DNA from: Trichodesmium sp. jk18x7bins.61
GTDB taxonomy: Bacteria; Cyanobacteriota; Cyanobacteriia; Cyanobacteriales; Microcoleaceae
Direction of reading: 5' to 3'
Length of the DNA stretch: 20,430 nucleotides
Assembly: GCA_022822685.1 (NCBI GenBank)
Contig: JAJEAQ010000387.1
Location: forward strand, 1 to 20,430
Part shown: piece after piece, positions 14,497-20,430 of the stretch
Position numbering within the stretch: the stretch's first letter is position 1
Layout: every line of letters begins with the position of its first letter
Notes under the pieces: generated by a model
The model's input: the letters and a program-made list of their open reading frames with translations, nothing else
Told to the model about the DNA's origin: nothing
Databases searched by the model: none
Made by a program: the position numbers and the translations under genes

Positions 14497-14793
14497 CTAT
14501 TCTGGGCTATCTTCTGCTTCAGCAGTTGTTGTTACAGATTCGTCTGCTTGGGAAACAGATTCTGCCTCTTCCTGAGTAGAAGCTTCTGCCTCTTTTGCTA
14601 ATTCTCGCTGTCTTTCTATTGTTAAAAGTTGAGCTAGTCGATGGCGGTTAAGCTTGAACAGGTGTGATTTTTCCAGTCTCCCTGTAGATTGTAACATTCG
14701 TAAATTAAACAACTCTCGCTTAACTTTAACTATTTCAGCAACAATTTCTTCATCACTCAAATCCCTAACTTCTTCTATTTTAGGAAAAGCCAT
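14497..14793 (-). CDS. rpmC: 50S ribosomal protein L29 with acidic tail
   Basis: L29 (uL29) sits by the tunnel exit and is part of the docking site for trigger factor and SRP. Residues 1-65 form the normal coiled hairpin (LSDEEIVAEIVKVKRELFNLR and HRLAQLLTIERQREL). Residues 66-98 are an added tail with 11 Asp/Glu, many Ala/Ser/Thr and only one Lys. Many bacterial L29 proteins end soon after the coiled hairpin; some cyanobacterial ones have short acidic tails, but this one looks long. The usual KATxxLEKPHEFKH segment is here QSTGRLEKSHLFKLNRHR. It lies six bases after rplP. Confidence 0.95.
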   Translation of the reverse strand: MAFPKIEEVRDLSDEEIVAEIVKVKRELFNLRMLQSTGRLEKSHLFKLNRHRLAQLLTIERQRELAKEAEASTQEEAESVSQADESVTTTAEAEDSPE

Positions 14794-14799
14794 AGATGA

Positions 14800-15213
14800 T
14801 TAATCCTCTTGTCGTGTAATAAACTTAGTTTGAATCGGCAACTTAAATGATGCCAAACGCATAGCTTCACGGGCTATTTCTTCTGCAACTCCCCCTAACT
14901 CAAACATAATACGTCCTGGTTTGACCACTGCTACCCAGTATTCAGGGGCACCTTTTCCAGAACCCATACGGGTTTCTGCTGCTCGCATTGTGATTGGTTT
15001 ATCTGGAAATATACGAATCCAAATTTTCCCACCCCTACGGATGTAACGAGTCATTGCACGTCGAGAGGCTTCTATTTGGCGGGAAGTAATCCAGGAAGGC
15101 TCTAGTGCTTGGAGGGCAAATTCCCCGAAGCAAATGGTATTACCACTATTTGCTTGACCTCTCATCCGCCCACGTTGCTGTTTCCGGAATTTTGTTCTTT
15201 TAGGACTTAACAT
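14800..15213 (-). CDS. rplP: 50S ribosomal protein L16
   Basis: L16 (uL16) lies near the A and P tRNA sites and is needed for a working peptidyl transferase centre. The 137-residue product starts MLSPKRTKFRKQQRGRMRG and holds TRYIRRGGKIWIRIFPDKP, then MGSGKGAPEYWVAVVKPGR, all typical. It follows rpsC by 42 bases and is six bases from rpmC. Confidence 0.97.
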   Translation of the reverse strand: MLSPKRTKFRKQQRGRMRGQANSGNTICFGEFALQALEPSWITSRQIEASRRAMTRYIRRGGKIWIRIFPDKPITMRAAETRMGSGKGAPEYWVAVVKPGRIMFELGGVAEEIAREAMRLASFKLPIQTKFITRQED

Positions 15214-15255
15214 GGTCTGCTATTTCTTTCTTGATTTGGTATTTCTAGTGATTTG

Positions 15256-15984
15256 TTAACCTTCGTTAGACCTGTCTTCATATTGCTGACGACGTTTTTG
15301 TTGTCTGCGTTTTGGTTGGTTTACTTGAGCATTGGCAATTTCCTCTTGACCTGGAATAATTTCTCCTTTGAAGATCCAAACTTTAATACCCTGGATGCCG
15401 TAAATTGTTTTAGCGGTACAGTAGGCATAATCAATGTCAGCTCTTAATGTATGCAAGGGGACACTACCTTCCCTTGTCACCTCGGTACGAGCAATTTCTG
15501 CTCCGTTAAGTCGGCCACTGACTTGTACTTTAATGCCTTCTACTCCTGCTTTTTGAGTTTTTGTGACCGCTTGACGTACAACTCGACGAAAAGATACCCT
15601 TTTCTCTAGTTGTTGAGCAATGTATTCAGCTATGAGCATGGCATCAGCGTCTACTTTTGTCACTTCAACAACGTTGATTCTGATTTGACGGCTGCTACCT
15701 AAAAGCTGCTGTAAGCCTACTCTCAAAGAGTCAATTCCTGCACCACCTCTACCGACTACTACACCTGGTCTAGCTGTGCTAACTTCTAAGTCAATTTGGT
15801 CTGCTTTTCGTTCGATCCTGATTTTAGAGATACCTGCATTGGCAAGAGTTTCCTTTACGTATTTACGAATTTTGTGATCTTCTTGCAACAGGGATGGGTA
15901 ATTTCTAGCATCAGCATACCAACGAGAGCGATGCTCCTGGGTGACACCTAGTCTAAAACCAATTGGATGTATTTTTTGTCCCAT
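15256..15984 (-). CDS. rpsC: 30S ribosomal protein S3
   Basis: S3 (uS3) lies at the mRNA entry channel in the 30S head and has helicase-linked residues. The 242-residue product starts MGQKIHPIGFRLGVTQEHRS, has a type II KH domain with the GRGG loop in RPGVVVGRGGAGID, and a C-terminal domain with TLRADIDYAYCTAKTIYGIQGIKVWIF. The last ~25 residues are Gln/Arg/Lys-rich and variable. It follows rplV by 47 bases. Confidence 0.97.
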   Translation of the reverse strand: MGQKIHPIGFRLGVTQEHRSRWYADARNYPSLLQEDHKIRKYVKETLANAGISKIRIERKADQIDLEVSTARPGVVVGRGGAGIDSLRVGLQQLLGSSRQIRINVVEVTKVDADAMLIAEYIAQQLEKRVSFRRVVRQAVTKTQKAGVEGIKVQVSGRLNGAEIARTEVTREGSVPLHTLRADIDYAYCTAKTIYGIQGIKVWIFKGEIIPGQEEIANAQVNQPKRRQQKRRQQYEDRSNEG

Positions 15985-16031
15985 TACTGTTTATGAATGT
16001 TTCAACTAATTGATCAAATTCCTGTTCTTAC

Positions 16032-16388
16032 TTAGTCAACTAAAGGCGCAACTGCAACTGTAATGTGACAAGTAGGCTTACGAATCCTATAAGCACGACC
16101 CTGAGCGCGGGGTCTAAATCGTGGTAATACAGGCCCTGGGTCTGCAAAAGCTTTGGATACCACTAAGGTTTCAGGATCTATTCCTTCATTGTGTTCTGCA
16201 TTTGCTGCTGCCGATCGCAATACTTTCCGAATCGGATCACAGGCTCGGTATGGCATAAATTCAAGTATGATCAATGCTTCCCGGTAAGAAATGCCACGAA
16301 TTTGGTCTAGTACGCGTCGCACTTTGAAAGGAGACATTCGGATATAACGGGCTATTGCTTTTACTTCGGCGCTGGTATCTACAGGCAT
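16032..16388 (-). CDS. rplV: 50S ribosomal protein L22
   Basis: L22 (uL22) reaches into the exit tunnel with a beta-hairpin. The 118-residue product holds AIARYIRMSPFKVRRVLDQIRG near the start, AAANAEHNEGIDPETLVV, and the tunnel hairpin PRFRPRAQGRAYRIRKPTCHITV. The Met-Pro start matches usual cyanobacterial length. It lies 21 bases after rpsS. Confidence 0.97.
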   Translation of the reverse strand: MPVDTSAEVKAIARYIRMSPFKVRRVLDQIRGISYREALIILEFMPYRACDPIRKVLRSAAANAEHNEGIDPETLVVSKAFADPGPVLPRFRPRAQGRAYRIRKPTCHITVAVAPLVD

Positions 16389-16409
16389 AAATCTCTCCCT
16401 AGTTTTTAT

Positions 16410-16685
16410 TTATCTTCTAGACTTTTTATCTGTACCGTGACCCCGATATGTCCTAGTGGGTGCAAATTCCCCTAATTTATGCCCTACCATCTGATCGGAT
16501 ATGAATACAGGCACGTGCTGACGGCCGTTGTGTACTGCGATCGTGTGACCTACCATATCGGGGATAATGGTTGAGGCTCTTGACCAAGTTTTTATTACTT
16601 GTTTTTGATTTTTAGCATTTAGAGCTTCTACTTTTTTCAGCAGATGATCTGCCACAAATGGTCCTTTTTTTAAAGAGCGAGCCAT
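16410..16685 (-). CDS. rpsS: 30S ribosomal protein S19
   Basis: S19 (uS19) pairs with S13 in the 30S head and contacts the A-site tRNA. The 91-residue product has MARSLKKGPFVADHLLKKVE at the start, then TIIPDMVGHTIAVHNGRQHVPVFISDQMVGHKLGEFAPTR, a textbook family match, and ends in a Lys/Arg tail. It follows rplB by 107 bases and precedes rplV by 21. Confidence 0.97.
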   Translation of the reverse strand: MARSLKKGPFVADHLLKKVEALNAKNQKQVIKTWSRASTIIPDMVGHTIAVHNGRQHVPVFISDQMVGHKLGEFAPTRTYRGHGTDKKSRR

Positions 16686-16792
16686 AATCGATTTTATGCT
16701 TGATTTAATACAATTAATGCTTTTGTCGTTTTAACTTTCTGGCTTTGAGCATGATTAAAGTTGATGCCGAACACCAACCACACACGCAAGTT

Positions 16793-17656
16793 TTAGCTTT
16801 GCCGACCACCTTTACCTCGTTTAGAGGATTTACGACGACGTTGTACGATGAGAGCATCACTCCGTTTTTTCTTCTTGCGGGTTTTCATACCTAATGCTGG
16901 CTTACCCCAAGGAGTGAGTGGACCGCTTCTACCGACTGGTGCCCTACCCTCACCACCACCATGAGGGTGATCGACTGGGTTCATAACACTACCTCTAACG
17001 GTTGGCCTTTTGCCTAGCCAACGAGTCCGGCCTGCTTTGCCTAAACTAATATTTCTGGCTTCAATGTTACCTATTTGGCCAAGAGTAGCATAGCAACTTG
17101 CCCTGACTTTACGTCGTTCGCCAGAGGGGAGCTTAAGTGTTACATACTCACCTTCTTTTGCTACTAATTGAGCCACCGCACCAGCGGCGCGGACTATTTG
17201 TCCTCCTTTGCCTGGCCAAAGTTCGACGTTATGAATATCTGTACCCAAAGGAATTTGACTTAAAGGTAGGGCGTTGCCAATCTCAAGTGGGGCGTTAATT
17301 CCAGAGACAACTGATGCACCTACTTTTAATCCTATGGGATGCAATATATAGCGTTTTTCTCCATCTTGATAATGTAGTAGTGCTATTCTGGCGTTACGAT
17401 TGGGGTCGTATTCAATTGCTGCTACTTTAGCTGGAATATTATGCTTGTTTCGATGGAAGTCGATAATACGATATAGCTTTTTACTTCCTCCGCCTCGGTG
17501 ACGACAGGTAATTACACCTCGGTTGTTACGACCTTTACGTCTGTGTTTGTATTTCACCAGGGATTTTTCTGGTGTCCCACGTGTCACCTCAGCGAAGTCT
17601 GAGACGCTATGTTCTCGTGTACTGGAAGTATAGGGTCGATAGGAACGAATACCCAT
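16793..17656 (-). CDS. rplB: 50S ribosomal protein L2
   Basis: L2 (uL2) is one of the most conserved ribosomal proteins and is needed for subunit joining and peptidyl transfer. The 287-residue product holds an OB domain, an SH3-like domain (GGQIVRAAGAVAQLVAKEG, from 151) and the C-terminal signature MNPVDHPHGGGEGRAP, with the functionally important His at about 230. A Lys/Arg-rich tail closes it. Length is normal. It lies 51 bases after rplW. Confidence 0.98.
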   Translation of the reverse strand: MGIRSYRPYTSSTREHSVSDFAEVTRGTPEKSLVKYKHRRKGRNNRGVITCRHRGGGSKKLYRIIDFHRNKHNIPAKVAAIEYDPNRNARIALLHYQDGEKRYILHPIGLKVGASVVSGINAPLEIGNALPLSQIPLGTDIHNVELWPGKGGQIVRAAGAVAQLVAKEGEYVTLKLPSGERRKVRASCYATLGQIGNIEARNISLGKAGRTRWLGKRPTVRGSVMNPVDHPHGGGEGRAPVGRSGPLTPWGKPALGMKTRKKKKRSDALIVQRRRKSSKRGKGGRQS

Positions 17657-17707
17657 AATTAATTCTCTATGTAACTTAAATACTTTTGAATATGGAGCTG
17701 AGTTTTT

Positions 17708-18019
17708 TTAGAGTTCTGGGAACAGAACTTTCCTAATTGGCTCTCCATCTGCTAGAGTTACGATCGCTCTTTTATATCGAGGTTTGAAACCTAGAAATTT
17801 GCCAACTCTACGTTTTTTTCTTGGTAAATTTAGGGTATTAATACCTGTGACTTTGACGTCAAATAGTTGCTCAATTGCTTCTTTAATCATGGGCTTGGTT
17901 GCCCTGGGATCTACATCAAATGTGAATTGTTTTAGTTCCATTAACCTAGTAGCTTTTTCTGTCACAATTGGGCATTTTATTAGATCTACTAAGTCTCTTG
18001 AATCAACTTTTATCCCCAT
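17708..18019 (-). CDS. rplW: 50S ribosomal protein L23
   Basis: L23 (uL23) surrounds the tunnel exit with L29 and docks trigger factor and SRP. The product holds DLIKCPIVTEKATRLMELKQ, FDVDPRATKPMIKEAIEQLF and PRKKRRVGKFLGFKPRYKRA, typical of the family; the Cys in LIKCPI replaces a usual Arg or Lys. I start at ATG 18019 (103 residues), which has AGGAGG just upstream. The longer frame begins with TTG at 18040 and is less likely. The chosen start lies inside the end of rplD, a 17-base overlap, so translation is probably coupled. Confidence 0.95.
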   Translation of the reverse strand: MGIKVDSRDLVDLIKCPIVTEKATRLMELKQFTFDVDPRATKPMIKEAIEQLFDVKVTGINTLNLPRKKRRVGKFLGFKPRYKRAIVTLADGEPIRKVLFPEL

Positions 18020-18641
18020 AAGCCTCCTGGATTTTCTCAATTGCTGTTGCAGTCGCTAAGATTTTATCTGCCGCTAGAATATCGTATATATTCAAATTGT
18101 TAGCTAAGATGATTTTCAACTTGGCAACGTTACGACCTGATAAATATACATTTTCCTGTTTTTCTGGCAATACCAAGAGAACTTTAGCTTCTGGTTCTAC
18201 TCCCCAACGGGCGATCGCTGTCACTAATTCTTTTGTTTTTGGTCTTGTTAATTTTTCCCCAAAGTCTTCTATAACTATTAAGTCTTCTGAGCGACTTTGA
18301 AAAGCGGTACTCAGTGCCAGACGTTTTTCCTTACGATTCATTTTGTGAGAGTAGTCTCTTGGTTTCGGACCAAAAATCACACCACCACCACGCCATAGAG
18401 GTGAACGGATTGAACCGGCTCTGGCTCTACCTGTTCCTTTTTGTCGCCATGGTTTACGACCTCCGCCTCTAACTTCCGATCTAGTTTTGGTGCTAGCTGT
18501 TCCCTGGCGGTTATTTGCCATTTGTAGTCTTAGGGATCTGTGCACAATATGTGCAGCACTTTCTTCTTTAGCTACTCGCAAATTGAGACTTGCTTGCCCA
18601 ACTTCTTCACCTTGCCAGTTTTTTATGACACAATTAACCAT
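18003..18641 (-). CDS. rplD: 50S ribosomal protein L4
   Basis: L4 (uL4) lines the exit tunnel constriction with an extended loop and in E. coli represses the S10 operon by attenuation; regulation here is not shown. The 212-residue product starts MVNCVIKNWQGEEVGQASLN and carries the long loop RGGGRKPWRQKGTGRARAG and SPLWRGGGVIFGPKPRDYS at about 59-100. The rest is the globular fold. It is preceded by rplC at 45 bases and overlaps rplW. A HIP1 octamer lies at 18211-18218. Confidence 0.97.
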   Translation of the reverse strand: MVNCVIKNWQGEEVGQASLNLRVAKEESAAHIVHRSLRLQMANNRQGTASTKTRSEVRGGGRKPWRQKGTGRARAGSIRSPLWRGGGVIFGPKPRDYSHKMNRKEKRLALSTAFQSRSEDLIVIEDFGEKLTRPKTKELVTAIARWGVEPEAKVLLVLPEKQENVYLSGRNVAKLKIILANNLNIYDILAADKILATATAIEKIQEAYGDKS

Positions 18642-18686
18642 CTTCTTTTCTCTCTTCTTTAACTCACTTTTTCTGAGAAAGTTTGT

Positions 18687-19370
18687 TTATTTTTGACCTA
18701 CTATATTGGCTGGAGCAATACTGATTAATGTACCTGGTTTTCCTGGAAGACTGCCTTTAATTAGTATTAAGTTACGGTCAGTATCTATTCTGACTACTTT
18801 CAGTTTTTTAGTAGTCACTCGCACGTTTCCTAACTGCCCTGCCATTTTCTTGCCTGGATAAACACGCCCTGGAGTTGTTCCCGGACCTGTGGAGCCAGGC
18901 AAACGATGGTTTTTAGAACCGTGAGCCATTGGTCCACGTCTAAAATTATGACGTTTTTGATAACCGGCAAAGCCTTTACCAATACTTTTCCCTGTCACAT
19001 CAACCAGTTGACCTGGTTCAAATAAATCAACTTTTATTTGTTGACCTAATTCAAAGTTACCTGTATTTTCTACTCTATATTCTCGTAGATGACGTAAGGG
19101 AATACCTCCTGATTTAACTAGATGCCCTTGTTCAGGGTTAGTCAAATACTTATTAACTTCTTTTGGTTCTTTTGTATTTAGTTTACGGGTTTTATTTTTG
19201 GCTTCACCATATCCGATTTGAACTGCAGTATAACCATCTGTTTGTTCAGTTTTGATCTGGGTAACTATACAAGGACCTGCTTGTACAACTGTCACAGGAA
19301 TTGCTGCTCCTGTTTCAGCTTCAAACACTTGTGTCATGCCTAGTTTTGTGCCAAGGATACCAACTGCCAC
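18687..19370 (-). CDS. rplC: 50S ribosomal protein L3
   Basis: L3 (uL3) is an early assembly protein reaching to the peptidyl transferase centre. The product has the usual start (M)AVGILGTKLGMTQVF, the segment GKGFAGYQKRHNFRRGPMAHG and the loop NHRLPGSTGPGTTPGRVYPGKKM. It is 227 residues, about 10 longer than some cyanobacterial forms. The start codon is GTG, with AAGGAG seven bases upstream. It is the first gene of the cluster; rpsJ does not precede it, as is usual in cyanobacteria, where S10 lies with tuf. Confidence 0.97.
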   Translation of the reverse strand: MAVGILGTKLGMTQVFEAETGAAIPVTVVQAGPCIVTQIKTEQTDGYTAVQIGYGEAKNKTRKLNTKEPKEVNKYLTNPEQGHLVKSGGIPLRHLREYRVENTGNFELGQQIKVDLFEPGQLVDVTGKSIGKGFAGYQKRHNFRRGPMAHGSKNHRLPGSTGPGTTPGRVYPGKKMAGQLGNVRVTTKKLKVVRIDTDRNLILIKGSLPGKPGTLISIAPANIVGQK

Positions 19371-19377
19371 TGTCGCT

Positions 19378-19383
19378 CTCCTT
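19378..19383 (-). promoter_or_regulatory. Shine-Dalgarno of rplC
   Basis: AAGGAG on the minus strand, seven bases before the GTG at 19370. It supports that unusual start for the first gene of the operon. Confidence 0.75.
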
Positions 19384-19510
19384 TATCTTAATTTTTGCAC
19401 TATAAAAATATTTTTTTGGGGGATAGGTTTTACTATATATCTCTACTTGTGCAAAACTAATTACACATTTTGAGCCTCCTCATAACACCCAAAAAGTTAT
19501 CGTTAATTTA

Positions 19511-19526
19511 TGATGCTATCGCATCA
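19511..19526. repeat. Small hairpin in the rplC leader region
   Basis: TGATGC, loop TATC, GCATCA. It lies about 140 bases upstream of the rplC start and could be in the operon leader RNA or mark an operator. Function is unknown. Confidence 0.4.
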
Positions 19527-19665
19527 CAATATTTATCTTTGTAGAAAAACATCAGCTTAGTTGGTCTAAATATTTTATGTGATAGACTGTTCGTAAAGTA
19601 AATATTAAGATAGCTATAGTTTTTAATTATGGTTGGTTATGGCGGAAAACTAAAACTCTTTATTT

Positions 19666-19693
19666 AAACCCCGCCCTGAAGGGCGAGGTCTTA
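19666..19693. repeat. CCCCGCC hairpin repeat, copy 3
   Basis: AAACCCCGCCC, TGAA, GGGCGAGGTCTTA: same design and same one-base stem mismatch as copy 1 (1161-1195). It lies about 300 bases upstream of rplC. Confidence 0.6.
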
Positions 19694-19867
19694 TTACCAA
19701 GAGACATCGACCCCAGAGCCAACCATACGCAAGAATTTAATCTCAGTTTGACAAACAAGCTCTAATACTTAGACACTGCCATATTACTTCGTCAATCAAT
19801 TTTTTTTCTGATGACGATCGCTATTGACCAACTATTTTTTTTTTAAGCTTTTTTTGTCGCCTGGACT

Positions 19868-19885
19868 TGAGTAGCAAGCTACTCA
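19868..19885. repeat. TGAGTAGC hairpin
   Basis: TGAGTAGC (19868-19875) and GCTACTCA (19878-19885) with AA between. With so short a loop the RNA hairpin would open by a pair or two. It follows T-rich runs on the plus strand; a role is not clear. Confidence 0.4.
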
Positions 19886-20223
19886 GTATCCGTTCCATAT
19901 TTCCTATCGACAATCTCCCGTTAAATCAAGGATTTTAGGGAAGATTTTTGACTCAGAGAATACAAGTACCAACTGCCTAGCAGCAGAACAATGAAAATAT
20001 ACTGATTTATTGTCTTTTTTCAGGTTCTCTAGCCTCAAACACTTGGTCGCTTTAATCTGTGCTGCAAATAGAGAGGACTTTGAACTTAGGTCAGGAAGGC
20101 CACATCAGGTTGCTGCTTGGCGACAATATACTATTGTATAGTACTAATAAAGACTTGTCTAGTGGCTAAAAGAATTTTTCTTGAGGTGACTAGGAAGACA
20201 AGTATCTTTGGTATCGGGTAAGG

Positions 20224-20245
20224 TTGAGGCACCTCGCCACATGAA
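20224..20245 (+). repeat. GAGGCACCTCGCC element in domain VI of second intron
   Basis: It occupies exactly the place held by the GAGCCTGTCGCCGACA element in the first intron (7239-7260). Flanks TT on the left and ACATGAA on the right are the same; the core differs. Confidence 0.8.
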
Positions 20246-20273
20246 TAAGGATTACTCCTCTCCCCTCCCATTT

Positions 20274-20307
20274 GAAACGTGGGTGACAGTTTCCCATCAC
20301 ACGGCTC
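20274..20307 (-). ncRNA. Group II intron domain V, copy 2
   Basis: This 34-base hairpin reads GAGCCGTG...CACGTTTC on the minus strand, keeping the AGC triad. One basal pair (C4 opposite position 31) is C:T. The mismatch is at a different place from the one in copy 1, so the copies decayed independently. Confidence 0.85.
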
Positions 20308-20350
20308 AAGCCTTACAAACAGCTCAACAATTCTGGGTTTTGAATGTACC

Positions 20351-20421
20351 TGTAGGCGACTCCTGTCGGAGCTTTCTGATGTAGCTTTAGCTAAAACCCT
20401 ATTAGCTTCCCTACATGAATA
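20351..20421. repeat. Composite palindromic insertion in second HNH domain
   Basis: About 70 bases replace four bases of the first copy between the codons for ACH and QVH. It is made of at least three element types in a row: GGCGACTCCTGTCGGAGC, the TAGCTTTAGCTAAAAC core (inverted compared with 7557), and a third unit ending CTACATGAAT. Confidence 0.7.
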
Positions 20422-20430
20422 TGACACGCT

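Larger units (their letters stand above)
19384..20210. other. Long upstream region of rplC, no gene recognised
   Basis: No gene is recognisable in these 827 bases. The promoter of the whole operon should lie here, but I could not settle on a -35/-10 pair. Visible structures are a TGATGC/GCATCA hairpin (19511-19526), a CCCCGCC repeat (19666-19693), an 8-bp hairpin TGAGTAGC/GCTACTCA (19868-19885), and T-runs at 19800-19858. The plus strand has a short open stretch near 20060-20169 without a recognisable product. Confidence 0.55.
20211..20430 (-). mobile_element. Second group II intron, 3' end only (runs off window)
   Basis: The minus strand matches the 3' end of the first intron (7226-7376): the end of the HNH domain (GCGTGTCA and CAGGTACAT, coding the RACH and QVH parts), domain V (20274-20307), domain VI and the final GATAC. 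The HNH end is broken by a composite palindromic insertion at 20351-20421 and then diverges. Domain V carries a C:T mismatch in its basal stem. The rest lies beyond the window, so completeness is unknown. A frame of 98 codons across this region is chance. Confidence 0.85.

Noticed and set aside
18020..18040. TTG start for rplW
   Set aside because: It extends further into rplD and has no ribosome site, while ATG at 18019 has AGGAGG close by and gives the family N terminus.
20060..20130. SRP (4.5S) RNA, because of GGTCAGGAAGG at 20089
   Set aside because: The conserved partner (CGGAAG loop followed by AGCAGC) is missing at the right distance; only a partial resemblance remains.
20060..20169. 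Short plus-strand open stretch (LNLGQEGHIRLLLGD) as a gene remnant
   Set aside because: It is about 37 codons, has no start context and matches no family I can recall; chance cannot be excluded.
20131..20427. 98-codon minus-strand open frame at the right edge
   Set aside because: It crosses the HNH remnant, domains V and VI and the intron end, so it cannot be one protein.

Overview
The window is the conserved ribosomal protein super-operon (S10-spc-alpha type) of a cyanobacterium. All of its genes lie on the minus strand, so transcription runs from high to low coordinates. The evidence for a cyanobacterium is the gene order rplC-rplD-rplW-rplB-rpsS-rplV-rpsC-rplP-rpmC-rpsQ-rplN-rplX-rplE-rpsH-rplF-rplR-rpsE-rplO-secY-adk-infA-rpmJ-rpsM-rpsK-rpoA-rplQ-truA, the lack of rpsJ, rpsN, rpmD, rpsD and map at their E. 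coli positions, cyanobacterial protein sequences, and four HIP1 octamers (GCGATCGC at 11182, 12807, 14228 and 18211). GC content is roughly 40 percent by eye. Wide gaps, a decayed group II intron and many palindromic repeats suit a repeat-rich filamentous lineage, but I cannot name a genus.

Layout. 1-89: short tail beyond truA. 90-2836: truA, rplQ, rpoA, with a repeat-rich gap at 981-1296. 2882-3277: rpsK, then an 802-base AT-rich gene-free gap. 4080-7176: rpsM, rpmJ, infA, adk, secY. 7177-9991: a group II intron of about 2.6 kb (7226-9823) lying between rplO and secY. Its reverse transcriptase/maturase/HNH gene is dead and peppered with small palindromic elements. 9992-19370: rplO up to rplC. 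19371-20210: a long leader region without genes. 20211-20430: the 3' end of a second, related intron, cut by the window edge.

Function. The genes supply 50S and 30S subunit proteins, initiation factor IF1, the RNA polymerase alpha subunit, the SecY translocon channel, adenylate kinase and the TruA tRNA pseudouridine synthase, the usual growth-rate-linked set.

Main points of interest. (1) rplE (L5), an essential gene, carries one in-frame TAA at codon 149 of 182; the rest of the frame continues intact and well conserved. (2) The two intron copies allow an internal comparison: a palindromic element sits at the same place in domain VI of both but has a different core in each. (3) This element family (different self-complementary cores, usually ending in ACATGAA) is found at about ten sites in the intron, interrupts its protein gene at least five times, and is absent from every intact gene here. 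(4) A CCCCGCC/GGCGGGG hairpin family occurs at three places, one of them inside the operon between rplN and rpsQ.
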